Shown here in pieces: positions 18,503 through 30,534 of a stretch of DNA of 64,000 bases. Below the pieces are notes generated by a model. That model was not told the origin of the DNA and made no database searches. It was given only the letters and a program-made list of their open reading frames with translations. The DNA is from Sulfurospirillum sp. GTDB taxonomy: Bacteria > Campylobacterota > Campylobacteria > Campylobacterales > Sulfurospirillaceae. Every line of letters starts with the position of its first letter. Within the stretch, counting starts at the first letter, position 1. Position numbers and translations under genes: made by a program. The DNA is taken from the NCBI GenBank assembly GCA_016744795.1, contig JADGDR010000008.1, positions 44,969 to 108,968 on the forward strand. Reading direction: 5' to 3'.

Positions 18503-19546
18503 TTAAGAAATTATGTAAAGTGCTATCTCATCTGCTATAAGAAAGTTGTTGTTATTATATACTTTGTTATCTTTACATGTAAGCTTTTTTTCTTCTATTA
18601 ATATATCAAGTTTAAGTTTTTGTTTGGCATTTAATATACTTATGTCGACCCCAACTTTACTTCTAAGTCCTAAAAATATTTTTTCAGTGGTTAACTCTTC
18701 ACAAGATAACTTTTCTATCTTTACATGTAGAGGATTTTTTATGTACTCTTCAATGTCTTTATTTGGATAATATCTTTGGTTTTTTAAAAAACCAACAGCA
18801 CCAGCACCTATTCCTATGTAATCTGAACCGCTCCAATATCCTAAGTTGTGTATACTTTGATACTCTCCAAAGTTTGAAATTTCATATTGGGTAAATTTTG
18901 AAGTGACCTTATTGATAAACTGACCTGCCAGTTTTGTTGAGTCATCTGTTAACTCTGTTTTTTCAAAAAATGGAGTATTTTCCTCGAGAGTTAATGCATA
19001 GGAGCTAATATGGTTTATTGGAAGTGAAAAAGCTATATCAATATCATCTTCAACATCGAATGATGTTGCATATATGAGGTCTATCGAAATATTTTTAAAT
19101 CCAAGTTTATGTGCACTGTTTACTGCATCAATAGCCTGTTTTTTTGAGTGATTACGTCCTAGTTTTTTTAGTTTTTTCTCATCAAAACTTTGCACACCAA
19201 AACTAACACGGTTTACACCTAAACTTTGCATGCCTTTTAACCATTGTGTTGAAGAAGAGTTTGGATTTGCTTCAGTTGTTATCTCCGCGTTTTGTTTTAA
19301 GTAAGGGGCTAATGTATCAAAAAACTCTTTGTACATGTAAGGCTCAACTGTCGAAGGAGTTCCTCCCCCTATAAAGAGGGATTTGATTGAATTTGGTTTT
19401 GGATTAAATCTTTTTAGCTCATATTTTAGCTGTTTTGTGATAGCTTTCATATAATCTTTTCTTTTTGAGAATTTATCAACATAAGAGTTAAATGCACAGT
19501 AATGGCACTTTGAGTCACAAAAAGGGATGTGTAGGTAAGTTAACAA
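18503..19546 (-). CDS. hemW: HemW-like radical SAM protein (coproporphyrinogen oxidase family)
   Basis: A 347-aa radical SAM protein with the [4Fe-4S] motif CDSKCHYCAF at residues 9-18. It also has FIGGGTPSTV, ITTEANPNS, GVNRVSFGVQSFDEKKLKKLGR and ISIDLIYATSFD. It lacks the extra Cys of authentic HemN (CxxxCxxCxC), which favours HemW, a haem chaperone or insertase. Two full TTACATGTA palindromes and one core variant lie inside it (18573, 18721, 19332). Divergent from rppH. Confidence 0.85.
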   Translation of the reverse strand: MLTYLHIPFCDSKCHYCAFNSYVDKFSKRKDYMKAITKQLKYELKRFNPKPNSIKSLFIGGGTPSTVEPYMYKEFFDTLAPYLKQNAEITTEANPNSSSTQWLKGMQSLGVNRVSFGVQSFDEKKLKKLGRNHSKKQAIDAVNSAHKLGFKNISIDLIYATSFDVEDDIDIAFSLPINHISSYALTLEENTPFFEKTELTDDSTKLAGQFINKVTSKFTQYEISNFGEYQSIHNLGYWSGSDYIGIGAGAVGFLKNQRYYPNKDIEEYIKNPLHVKIEKLSCEELTTEKIFLGLRSKVGVDISILNAKQKLKLDILIEEKKLTCKDNKVYNNNNFLIADEIALYIIS

Positions 19547-19714
19547 ATTTACTCCATTATGAGGTACAAACTAAATTGCTACCAGATTTTTTTGTATATA
19601 TTTTAGCATATTATATTGTTGGATTTAAAACTTTTTAAATAAAATTTCTTATCAACTCATCATTTTTTAATCATACTTTAGATAAAATCACGCTATTAAA
19701 TATAAGGAGAGAGA

Positions 19715-20179
19715 GTGCATAAACGTTATCGACCGAATGTTGCTGCTGTTATTGTCTCTTCTAAATATCCATTTGAGGCAGAACTTTTCATAGCTTTACG
19801 CAATGATATTGAAGATGCATGGCAATTTCCTCAAGGTGGAATTGATGATGGAGAGACTCCTAGAGAGGCACTTTTTAGAGAGCTTGAAGAGGAGATAGGT
19901 ACGGGAGATGTAGAGGTTTTAGCTGAGTATCCGCAATGGATTAGTTATGATTTTCCAGGAACTGTGGCGAAAAAAATGTACCCATTTGATGGGCAAACAC
20001 AGAAATATTTTTTAGTTAGATTAAAAGATGATTCAAAAATAAGTTTAGAGACTAAAGAACCAGAGTTTAGTAGTTATAAATTTGTTAAAGTCAATGAGGC
20101 TTTTAAATATATTACATTTTTTAAAAGACCTGTTTATAAAAAAGTTTTAGAATATTTCAGAAAAGAAGGATATTTGTAA
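19715..20179 (+). CDS. rppH: RNA pyrophosphohydrolase (Nudix)
   Basis: A 154-aa Nudix hydrolase that removes pyrophosphate from mRNA 5' ends to trigger decay. The Nudix box is [22 protein letters not shown]. The [13 protein letters not shown] opening and DAWQFPQGG are typical of RppH/NudH. The start is GTG preceded by AGGAGAGAG. The stop is directly followed by the GTG of lysC, so the two are co-transcribed. Confidence 0.92.
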   Translation: MHKRYRPNVAAVIVSSKYPFEAELFIALRNDIEDAWQFPQGGIDDGETPREALFRELEEEIGTGDVEVLAEYPQWISYDFPGTVAKKMYPFDGQTQKYFLVRLKDDSKISLETKEPEFSSYKFVKVNEAFKYITFFKRPVYKKVLEYFRKEGYL

Positions 20180-21382
20180 GTGTTAGTAGTTCAAAAATAT
20201 GGTGGTACTAGTGTAGGAACATTGGAGAGGATTGAAGAGGTTGCTAAGAGAGTTTCAAAAGCAAAAGCAGATGGTAATGATGTAATTGTCGTAGTTTCTG
20301 CTATGAGTGGAGAAACCAATAAGCTTATAAGTTATGCAGAGCATTTTAGTAAAAATCCACAACCAAGAGAGATGGATATGCTTTTGAGTTCTGGGGAGAG
20401 GGTAACAAGCTCTCTTTTAGCTATTGCTCTTAACTCAATGGGGTTTCGTTCAGTTGCTATGAGTGGACGACAAGCTGGTATAAAAACAGATAAATTTCAT
20501 ACTAAAGCAAGAATAGAATCCATAGATAGATTATGCATAGAAAAAGAGTTAAATGGTGGCAATATTGTAATTGTAGCTGGATTCCAAGGAGTTACTGAGT
20601 TAGATGAAGTTTCAACTTTGGGACGTGGGGGAAGTGATCTTAGTGCAGTAGCAATTGCTGGAGCATTGGAAGCTGACTTGTGTGAGATATATACTGATGT
20701 TGATGGTGTATATACAACAGATCCTAGAATAGAGCCAAAGGCAAAAAAATTAGAAAAAATATCTTATGATGAGATGTTAGAGCTTGCTAGTCTTGGAGCA
20801 AAAGTGCTTCAAACTCGCTCAGTTGAGATGGCTAAAAAATTAAATGTAAATCTTGTAACAAGAAGTAGTTTCAACAATAACGAAGGTACATTGATAACAA
20901 AGGAAGAAAATATTATGGAACAACCATTAGTCAGTGGTATAGCATTGGACAAAAACCAAGCAAGAGTAACACTTAGAGGCGTAACAGATAAACCAGGAAT
21001 AGCAGCAGAAATTTTTAGAAAACTTGCTAATGATAATATAAATGTTGATATGATAATTCAAAATGTAGGACATGACGGAACTACAAACCTTGGTTTTACA
21101 GTACCTGAGAATGAATTAGAGATAACAAAATCTTCTATGAGTGAAATTAATGCTTCACGAACAGTAGAGTATGATAGTGATATAGTAAAAGTAAGTATAG
21201 TTGGTGTTGGAATGAAAAGTCATAGTGGTGTTGCTTGTACTGCATTTGATACTCTTTCAAAAGACGGGATTAACCTAGAAATGATAAGCACAAGTGAGAT
21301 AAAAATCTCTATGGTAATAGCTTCAAAGTATGGTGAATTAGCAGTTCGTGCACTTCATGCGGCATATGAGTTAGATAAATAA
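20180..21382 (+). CDS. lysC: Aspartate kinase
   Basis: A 400-aa aspartokinase, first step of the lysine, threonine and methionine pathway. The kinase domain opens VVQKYGGTSVGTLERI, with SSGERVTSSLLA and TLGRGGSDLSAVAIAGAL. Two C-terminal ACT domains (about residues 265-400; NVDMIIQNVGHDGTTNLGFTV) suggest amino-acid feedback. The GTG start abuts rppH and the end overlaps hobA by one base. The lysC-hobA-holB-folP order is the Helicobacter order. Confidence 0.95.
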   Translation: MLVVQKYGGTSVGTLERIEEVAKRVSKAKADGNDVIVVVSAMSGETNKLISYAEHFSKNPQPREMDMLLSSGERVTSSLLAIALNSMGFRSVAMSGRQAGIKTDKFHTKARIESIDRLCIEKELNGGNIVIVAGFQGVTELDEVSTLGRGGSDLSAVAIAGALEADLCEIYTDVDGVYTTDPRIEPKAKKLEKISYDEMLELASLGAKVLQTRSVEMAKKLNVNLVTRSSFNNNEGTLITKEENIMEQPLVSGIALDKNQARVTLRGVTDKPGIAAEIFRKLANDNINVDMIIQNVGHDGTTNLGFTVPENELEITKSSMSEINASRTVEYDSDIVKVSIVGVGMKSHSGVACTAFDTLSKDGINLEMISTSEIKISMVIASKYGELAVRALHAAYELDK

Positions 21383-21933
21383 TGCAGCAATTACTTAAGT
21401 GGACCTTGGAGACCATCAGAAAAGATGGCTCAATGATGAGTTGGATGGAAGAGAAGAGATTTGAGTGGGTTCCTCAAGTCTCTTCAATGTTACAAAACCT
21501 TTTATCCGGACAGACAATAGTTATAATCACAGATTTTGAACGTGAATGGTTTAGTGAATACGTTTTGAGAAAGTTAAATGAAAATGACAAAAATCGTCCA
21601 ATGCTTCCTTTTGTATCACTAAAAACATTTTTTCCAAATGTACGTCAATTAAAAACAAAAGACGATATAGAATTACTTGAAGATATGCTTGCTCAGTCAT
21701 TTTCAAATGGATATACATTTTTTTATATTGGTAAAAGTACGGATATCAAGATGCAAATAGCAAAACTCCATGACGATAGTTTTATGTGGGTTTTTGATGA
21801 GCATCTTCAAAATAGTTTTTATCTTTCAAGTGGTGATGATTTATTAGATATTAAACTTATTCAACTTTTTAGGTTATTAGATAAAAGCATAAATGCTGTA
21901 CTTTTTGCAGAGGTAGATTTAGAAGATGGTTGA
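21382..21933 (+). CDS. hobA: HobA-like regulator of DnaA-dependent replication initiation
   Basis: A 183-aa protein with no obvious domain by eye. The GQTIVIITDFEREWFSEYVLRKLNENDKNRPMLPFVSL region and the FMWVFDEHLQ...DDLLDIKLIQLFRLLDKSINAVLF ending parallel HobA of Helicobacter pylori as I recall it. HobA is a DiaA-like tetramer that bridges DnaA molecules at oriC and is confined to this phylum. Placement between lysC and holB matches. It overlaps holB by 8 bp. Confidence 0.83.
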   Translation: MQQLLKWTLETIRKDGSMMSWMEEKRFEWVPQVSSMLQNLLSGQTIVIITDFEREWFSEYVLRKLNENDKNRPMLPFVSLKTFFPNVRQLKTKDDIELLEDMLAQSFSNGYTFFYIGKSTDIKMQIAKLHDDSFMWVFDEHLQNSFYLSSGDDLLDIKLIQLFRLLDKSINAVLFAEVDLEDG

Positions 21934-22546
21934 ACCTCTTAGTCATATATTAGTTTGCTCTGATATACTAAAAGCCTACGAGAAATGCCAAGAGTTATAT
22001 GCAGAGTTTAGAATCTGCCCTTTTCTAAAAGAAAAAGATGATTTTCTTTTAGAAGATGCAAAGAAGGTTGTTAAAGAGGCTTATATAGCTGAGATAAAAC
22101 CAAAAATTTTGATTTTAGGAGCAAAGGGCTATAGAGTGGAAGCTCAAAATTCTCTTTTAAAAATCTTAGAAGAACCGCCAAGAAATATAGTTTTTGTTCT
22201 TATAGCTCCAACAAAAACAGTTTTTTTACCAACTATACGTTCACGTATGGGACTCCAAGAATTAAAAATTGAAAAAGAGATAATCAAAATTGGATTAAAT
22301 TTAAAAAATATTTGTGAAAAAGATATATATGAATTTGTTCAAGCAAATTCTAGAATAAGTAGAGTAGAATTAAAAGAGACAATACAAGCAGTAGTAAGTG
22401 AAGCTGTGTTAGAACAAGGTATCTCGTTTACGCAAAACGAGCTAAGCCATTTTGGAAATTTATTAGAACTAGCACAGTTAAATTCCCGACCACAAAACCT
22501 GCTTTTCACACTTTTGATTTCTATTATGAAGAGAAAAAGACAATGA
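21926..22546 (+). CDS. holB: DNA polymerase III delta' subunit
   Basis: A 206-aa clamp-loader stator subunit, much shorter than the E. coli protein, as in Helicobacter. Recognisable segments are KILILGAKGYRVEAQNSLLKILEEPPRNIVFVLIAPTKTVFLPTIRSR, which carry the sensor region (SLLKILEEPP) of the AAA+ family. No Walker A is present. It overlaps hobA and folP by a few bases. Confidence 0.88.
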   Translation: MVEPLSHILVCSDILKAYEKCQELYAEFRICPFLKEKDDFLLEDAKKVVKEAYIAEIKPKILILGAKGYRVEAQNSLLKILEEPPRNIVFVLIAPTKTVFLPTIRSRMGLQELKIEKEIIKIGLNLKNICEKDIYEFVQANSRISRVELKETIQAVVSEAVLEQGISFTQNELSHFGNLLELAQLNSRPQNLLFTLLISIMKRKRQ

Positions 22547-23364
22547 AAATACTTAATAATAAAGAGTTCTTACCAAAAATAATGGGTGTTTTAAATACCA
22601 ATGAAGATAGCTTTTTTCATGGAAGTAGGTTTAAAGAAGATAAAGCTCTTTTACATGTAAACAAGATGATAGAAGAGGGTGCAAGTATCATTGATCTTGG
22701 TGGAGTATCTTCACGTCCTGGTAGTATTGGTGTGAGTGAAGAAGAGGAATTGCGTAGAGTAAAACCTATCATAGACATGATATATGCAACGAAGCTTTAT
22801 GAAAAAGTAGAATTTTCTATTGATAGTTACTCTCCATTGTGCGTTAAGTATGCATTGGAACATGGATTTAGTATTGTAAATGATATAACGGCTTTACATA
22901 ATGATGAAGTTGCAAAATTGGTGGCTTCATTTGATGCAACAGTAGTATTGATGCACAAAAGTGGAAATACACAAGATATGCAAATAAATCCAAAGTATAA
23001 CAATGTCATAATTGAAGTGAATGATTTTTTTGAAGAACGCATTAAAAGAGCAGAAAGTTTTGGTATTAAAAAAATAGTATTAGATGTTGGAATAGGTTTT
23101 GGCAAGAGTTTGGAGCATAATTTGCTTTTGATAAAACAACATTCTTATTTTTTACATTTTGGCAAAGAACTTCTAATAGGAGCTAGTCGAAAATCAATGA
23201 TAGACATGATAAGTAAATCAAGTGTAGAAGATAGATTAAGTGGTACTTTAGTTTTACACTTAAAAGCTGTGCAAGAAGGGGCTAATATAGTGAGAGTTCA
23301 TGATGTAAAAGAACATATTCAAGCGTTAAAAGTACAATACGCTATAAATAAGGTAGCAGTGTGA
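22543..23364 (+). CDS. folP: Dihydropteroate synthase
   Basis: A 273-aa TIM-barrel enzyme joining p-aminobenzoate to pterin diphosphate in folate synthesis; the sulfonamide target. It has PKIMGVLNTNEDSFFHGSRF (a divergent form of the NVTPDSFSDGG loop), ASIIDLGGVSSRPGS, FSIDSYSP, IVNDITAL, ILDVGIGFGKS and LLIGASRKSMI, with an RVHDV end. It contains an in-frame palindrome copy (LLHVNK). Overlaps of 4 bp on both sides indicate one operon. Confidence 0.93.
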   Translation: MKILNNKEFLPKIMGVLNTNEDSFFHGSRFKEDKALLHVNKMIEEGASIIDLGGVSSRPGSIGVSEEEELRRVKPIIDMIYATKLYEKVEFSIDSYSPLCVKYALEHGFSIVNDITALHNDEVAKLVASFDATVVLMHKSGNTQDMQINPKYNNVIIEVNDFFEERIKRAESFGIKKIVLDVGIGFGKSLEHNLLLIKQHSYFLHFGKELLIGASRKSMIDMISKSSVEDRLSGTLVLHLKAVQEGANIVRVHDVKEHIQALKVQYAINKVAV

Positions 23365-23792
23365 ATATATCTCTTATAGCACAGGAATATAATGTACCAG
23401 AATATCTAGTTATTTTTTTCCCAATGGTACTTCTTTTAATGACTATCTTTTTGGTCATAGTTATTATTAAAATATTTGAACCAAAATATAAACAATATAA
23501 ACAAGACATGTTTCATAATATGTTTTGGAAATGGAGATATAAAGGTGATAGTATCATAGATTTATGGTGTTATTGTCCATCATGCAAATCTATGCTTCTG
23601 GTAGATGATGAAAATTGTAGTGCTACGTCAAATTTAGGTGACAAGATAACTTTTTTTATCTGTCACGAGTGTGGAGAACATGAAATAGGACGTATAAAAG
23701 GTGGAGATAGAACGTATGCACTAAAAATTCTTAAGCGTGAGATATTAGCAAAAATACGACTTAAAACATTTGATATATATGCTTATAGATGA
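23361..23792 (+). CDS. Membrane-anchored zinc-ribbon protein of unknown function
   Basis: A 143-aa protein I cannot name. Residues about 17-41 form one membrane helix (YLVIFFPMVLLLMTIFLVIVIIKIF). The cytoplasmic part has paired cysteines (CYCPSCKSMLLVDDENC and later CHECGEHEIG), like a zinc ribbon. The C-terminus is basic. It is translationally coupled to folP and to the permease gene, and a conserved membrane gene follows folP in Helicobacter too. Its function is unknown. Confidence 0.75.
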   Translation: MNISLIAQEYNVPEYLVIFFPMVLLLMTIFLVIVIIKIFEPKYKQYKQDMFHNMFWKWRYKGDSIIDLWCYCPSCKSMLLVDDENCSATSNLGDKITFFICHECGEHEIGRIKGGDRTYALKILKREILAKIRLKTFDIYAYR

Positions 23793-24550
23793 TAGAGTTT
23801 GAACTATATTATTACGCTATTTTTTTGGCAGCTGGATTTTTAGCAGGTTTTGTAGATAGTATAGCTGGAGGTGGAGGAATCATCACTGTTCCTGTCCTTT
23901 TAGCATCAGGGATGCCTCCTCATATCGCACTTGCAACTAATAAACTTCAAAGCTCATTTGGTAGTTTTACCGCTTCTTTTAATTATATACGTAAAGGTTT
24001 AGTTAGTCTAAAAGAAGTTTATATAGGAGTGATTTTCACTTTTATTGGAGCGGGTTTAGGTGCTTATTCTATTCTTCTGATGGATGCAGAGATTCTTAGT
24101 AAAATTATTCCTGTGATGATGGTAATTATATTCTTCTATACATTGTTTACTCCAAAACTTGGTTCAAAAGATAGGCATCATGTACTAAAACCAAATCTTT
24201 TTTATTTTATGCTTGGTATAACTCTTGGATTTTATGATGGCTTTTTTGGACCAGGAACTGGAGCATTTTGGACTATTGCCATTGTAACGCTTCTTGGATT
24301 AAACTTGAAAAGTGCAACTGCACAAACAAAGATAATGAACTTCACAAGTAATATAGTTTCATTGGGAGTATTTATCATAGGTGGGCAGGTTTTATGGCTT
24401 GTAGGTATTCTAATGGGCGTAGGACAGATACTTGGAGCATATCTTGGTTCTAATTTGGTCATCAAAAAAGATGTAAAGTTTATACGAGTCTTTTTTCTTA
24501 TTATTGTTGCTATAACAATTGTAAAACTTATGTATGATAGTTACATGTAA
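23789..24550 (+). CDS. TSUP-family (TauE/SafE) membrane permease
   Basis: A 253-aa membrane protein with seven to eight helices. The hallmarks are GFLAGFVDSIAGGGGIITVPVLLASGMPPHIALATNKLQSSFGSFTASFNYIRKG and the internal repeat GFYDGFFGPGTGAFWTIA. The family moves sulfite, sulfonates or other organic anions; the substrate here is unknown. The final codons and stop (SYM, TAA) are part of a TTACATGTAA palindrome, immediately followed by a terminator. Confidence 0.87.
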   Translation: MIEFELYYYAIFLAAGFLAGFVDSIAGGGGIITVPVLLASGMPPHIALATNKLQSSFGSFTASFNYIRKGLVSLKEVYIGVIFTFIGAGLGAYSILLMDAEILSKIIPVMMVIIFFYTLFTPKLGSKDRHHVLKPNLFYFMLGITLGFYDGFFGPGTGAFWTIAIVTLLGLNLKSATAQTKIMNFTSNIVSLGVFIIGGQVLWLVGILMGVGQILGAYLGSNLVIKKDVKFIRVFFLIIVAITIVKLMYDSYM

Positions 24551-24580
24551 AGAGTTATGCTTTTATGAAGCATAACTCTT
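24550..24580. terminator. Bidirectional terminator between the TSUP and HD-GYP genes
   Basis: AAGAGTTATGCTT / AAGCATAACTCTT form a perfect 13-bp stem with a 5-nt loop between convergent genes. It starts within the TTACATGTAA palindrome at the end of the TSUP gene. Confidence 0.85.
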
Positions 24581-24584
24581 GCGT

Positions 24585-27500
24585 CTAAGATAAATAATCT
24601 TCGATATTTATATCATCAATTTGTTCTTTAAATAAAAATCTTTTAGCATATTTCATATATACACCAGATTTTAAAAACAGATCAAATATATCAGGATCTA
24701 TATGTTTGTCTGCTACCATAAATTTCATAATTTTTAATGATTCTGAAAGTGTTTTTGCTTTTTTATATGGTCTATCTGAGGCTGTTAAAGCTTCAAAAAT
24801 ATCGGAAATAGCCATAATTCTTGAAGGTATTGACATATCTTCTTTACTTAATTTTTTAGGGTAACCAGTTCCTATTAGAGTTTCGTGATGTCCTCCTGCA
24901 TATTCTGGGATTCTTTTTAATCTTTCAGGTAGAGGAAGTTTGTTTAACATTTTAATTGTAACCATTATATGTTCGTTGATTTTAAATCTTTCTTCTTCCG
25001 TTAGTGTTCCTTTTTTTATTGAAAGATTATAGATTTCACCTAAATTATATAAATCTTTAGGAATATTTACTTTAAAGCCATATTTTTCATACTCTTTTGT
25101 TCTGTCTACTTCTCTCTTAATTATATGTTCTTTTTTGTCACTTAGAAGATTTTCTTCAAAAGGAACTTTATCAATATTCGTATATCTTTTTTCCTCTGAT
25201 ATTGATAAACCTAGGCTATTATCGAAAAATCTTACCCAAGGTCTTTTTGCTATTTCTTCGACTCTTAACATATCTTCATCGCTCATAAACTCTCCACCAA
25301 CGTTGCATTTTGCAATAAATTCAAAATCATCTTTTAACTTATTTTGTTCTTGATTTAACCAAGTATTTGTTTTTTCTCTGTCTTCATTGTTTTGTATTTT
25401 TTCATAAGCTTGAATTTGTAGGTCCCTATAAATAACCTCGAATCTAGTTCTAATTTCATGTATTCTATTATATATTGTTTCAAGTTTGACCGCTTTATCT
25501 ACAACATATTCAGGAGTTGTAACTTTTCCACAGTCATGTAACCATGAAGCTATTGTTAACTCTCTTTTTTCATCTTTTGTTTTTAAGTCAAAATCTTTAA
25601 AAGGCTCATTTTTTGATTCAATTGCTTTTTCTGTTAACATTAAAGTCAATATAGGAACTCTATGGCAGTGGCTTCCTGTATAGATTGATTTTTCATCAAT
25701 GGACTCAGCCATTAAATGAATAAAAGAGTTTAAAAGGTTTTCATGCTCTTTTTCATGATTTTTAATTATGCTCGCTAAATCAAAAAAAGATAAAGATAAA
25801 TCATTAAGCTCTTTAATCCTTGTTTGAATTATGTTTACTTTGTTATATTCCCTATTTTTCATTTTTTCATTTTCTTTTTCAAGAGCCAAAATAGGTTTAA
25901 CAATCATTGATGTTAGGTACCATATAGCTGGTAATGTTATTAAAAATATAATAATACTCATGATTGATGAATCTAATATTTTTTTCATATAAGGAGCAAG
26001 AATATCTGATTCTTTTGTTAAAATAGCAAAATAGTGGTTATGTGAAACATTCTTTAGTTTTGAGGTAAAAAGAAAATATTTATTATTGTTTATTGTTATT
26101 TTAGTTATTTTATCTGAATTTTTCCTTGCAATATCTAATATTTTTTTGCTTGGAATTGTATTTGAGTTGTTAATAAAAAAATCAATATGTTTATCAGAAA
26201 ACCACTTTTGATATAAAAAATCTTTTTCCTCTTTTGTTATATTCGCACAAACTCTATTAAAAATTTCTATCAATATTTTATCTTTACTCATGAATTTTAA
26301 TCCAGGAAAAAGAGTTAAATCAATTTCTCCTTCTGGTAATTCAACCATTTTTAAATCACTAATATGATGACTTTTTGTGATATTTTCAAAGGTTTTATCT
26401 ATTTCTATATATGCCGGAGATGTTCCTTCCTCTAGCATTTCAAAAGCACCTACAGGGTTTTTAGCATAAAGTATTTGTAGATTTGGATAATGTTTTCTTA
26501 TATAGTTTTCTGTATAGGCATAACCTTCTACATTTATGATGCTTTTTTTGTTTTCTTCCAGTTCTTTTAGAGTATTATATTTAGAGTTTTTTTTAAGAAC
26601 AAGCATGGGTTTTACTTTTAAATAAGGTTTATTTGAAATATAGGTATCTTCTGTTTTATAAGATCTTGATAAAATTGAATTGACAATATCAATTTTGTCA
26701 TTCTCAAATAAATTTAGAAGTTCTATCCATGTATACCCATTCATAAATCTTATTTTGATATCTGCTTTTTTTGCAATTAATTTAAACAAATCAACTGAAT
26801 AACCTTTTGGTATTCCACTTATGGTAAAATCAAATGGCATCCAAGAATGATCATTACTAACAATAATTGTACCTAAATTTTTTAAGTAGTTTTTTTCTTT
26901 TTTTGTTAATTTAAATTTTTTTTCCAGAAAAATTTTTTTATCTTTTGCATTTAAATTAGCAGTTAATTCTTTATCATCATTAAAAATAAATGCATTTACA
27001 TTAGATTTTAAACTATTGTCTTTTAATTTTTGGGTAATACTTCTAATAGTATAACTTAAGCCTAAAGAAGCATCTAAGTTTTTAACTTTTTTTGCATAAG
27101 TAATCCCTTCTTGAAGTAAATGTGCAAAGGAGTAAGGTGGAGTTTTAATAACGGAATTTTTTATTTGACTCAAAGTATACCAACTTCTAATTTTTAAATC
27201 ATAACTGGTTTGAGTTTGATCTCTATCTATAATATTTAAATTTTTATCAAAAATTTTTTTATGAAGGGTATTCTTATTTCTTCTGGCATTGTAGTAGAGT
27301 CTATTTTCTTGCCAAATTGCATTTTTATTTATGTTGTTTAAATTTCCACTTTGTTTTACAGATAAATTTATTAATACGTATAAGTTTCCTTTTTTGTCGC
27401 CAAAATGAATAGCGTATAGATTCTTGTTATTTTCTAGAATTTGAACAAAAGTATCTAAATATTTGTATTTTGAATTAATTTCTGGCATTTTTGCTATGTC

Positions 27501-27737
27501 TTGTATATCAGATAAAGGAATCAATATATTTGAATTTGTTTTATCAAAAGATGCTATTTTTTCACTGATATTTTTTGAATACTGAACAAAATTATTTTGA
27601 GTCTCATTTATGGCTATATTTTTTAAATCAAAATACTTTTGAACTAGTATAAGTGTTGAAAAAACAAAAACAACAATAAAAAACAAAAATAAAATTGTAG
27701 GACGAATTTTTACTAAAAAGTTATTAAAATTTAACAT
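24585..27737 (-). CDS. HD-GYP sensor protein: Cache with nested SBP_bac_3 domain, TM and HD-GYP
   Basis: About 1050 aa. The start at 27737 (MLNFNNFL) has GGAAGG upstream and is preferred to the track start five codons earlier. Order in track numbering: TM1 at 17-38; Cache-like periplasmic part at about 40-260; SBP_bac_3-type domain at about 283-525 (TIIVSNDHSWMPFDF, KGYSVDLFKLIAKKADI); a membrane-proximal Cache-like strand (YFLFTSKLKNVSHNHYFAILTKESDI); TM2 at 595-615; a HAMP-like coil; then HD-GYP. The catalytic H739-D740 (SWLHDCGK), HHE 955-957 and GTGYP 961-965 are intact, so c-di-GMP hydrolysis is likely. About 170 residues are inserted between HD and GYP. Confidence 0.87.
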   Translation of the reverse strand: MLNFNNFLVKIRPTILFLFFIVVFVFSTLILVQKYFDLKNIAINETQNNFVQYSKNISEKIASFDKTNSNILIPLSDIQDIAKMPEINSKYKYLDTFVQILENNKNLYAIHFGDKKGNLYVLINLSVKQSGNLNNINKNAIWQENRLYYNARRNKNTLHKKIFDKNLNIIDRDQTQTSYDLKIRSWYTLSQIKNSVIKTPPYSFAHLLQEGITYAKKVKNLDASLGLSYTIRSITQKLKDNSLKSNVNAFIFNDDKELTANLNAKDKKIFLEKKFKLTKKEKNYLKNLGTIIVSNDHSWMPFDFTISGIPKGYSVDLFKLIAKKADIKIRFMNGYTWIELLNLFENDKIDIVNSILSRSYKTEDTYISNKPYLKVKPMLVLKKNSKYNTLKELEENKKSIINVEGYAYTENYIRKHYPNLQILYAKNPVGAFEMLEEGTSPAYIEIDKTFENITKSHHISDLKMVELPEGEIDLTLFPGLKFMSKDKILIEIFNRVCANITKEEKDFLYQKWFSDKHIDFFINNSNTIPSKKILDIARKNSDKITKITINNNKYFLFTSKLKNVSHNHYFAILTKESDILAPYMKKILDSSIMSIIIFLITLPAIWYLTSMIVKPILALEKENEKMKNREYNKVNIIQTRIKELNDLSLSFFDLASIIKNHEKEHENLLNSFIHLMAESIDEKSIYTGSHCHRVPILTLMLTEKAIESKNEPFKDFDLKTKDEKRELTIASWLHDCGKVTTPEYVVDKAVKLETIYNRIHEIRTRFEVIYRDLQIQAYEKIQNNEDREKTNTWLNQEQNKLKDDFEFIAKCNVGGEFMSDEDMLRVEEIAKRPWVRFFDNSLGLSISEEKRYTNIDKVPFEENLLSDKKEHIIKREVDRTKEYEKYGFKVNIPKDLYNLGEIYNLSIKKGTLTEEERFKINEHIMVTIKMLNKLPLPERLKRIPEYAGGHHETLIGTGYPKKLSKEDMSIPSRIMAISDIFEALTASDRPYKKAKTLSESLKIMKFMVADKHIDPDIFDLFLKSGVYMKYAKRFLFKEQIDDINIEDYLS

Positions 27738-27851
27738 TATTAATCCTTCCATTTCAGTATATAAAATGTATTTAAAGTTTAGCCTTATAAATATAAGCTA
27801 AATTCATTCTATGAGATTAGATTTTAAAGCTTTTTTTGTTATCCTAAAGAA

Positions 27852-27857
27852 TATAAT
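27852..27857 (+). promoter_or_regulatory. Likely -10 box of ligA
   Basis: TATAAT lies 20 bp before the ligA ATG, so the leader is very short. AGGAAG serves as the ribosome site. No clear -35 is seen. Confidence 0.5.
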
Positions 27858-27874
27858 GTATTAGGAAGAAATAA

Positions 27875-30534
<2,660 letters not shown>

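Noticed and set aside
19547-19714. Divergent hemW-rppH gap searched for RNA genes or riboswitches
   Set aside because: Only AT-rich promoter-like sequence seen; no stable structure or conserved aptamer motif recognised.
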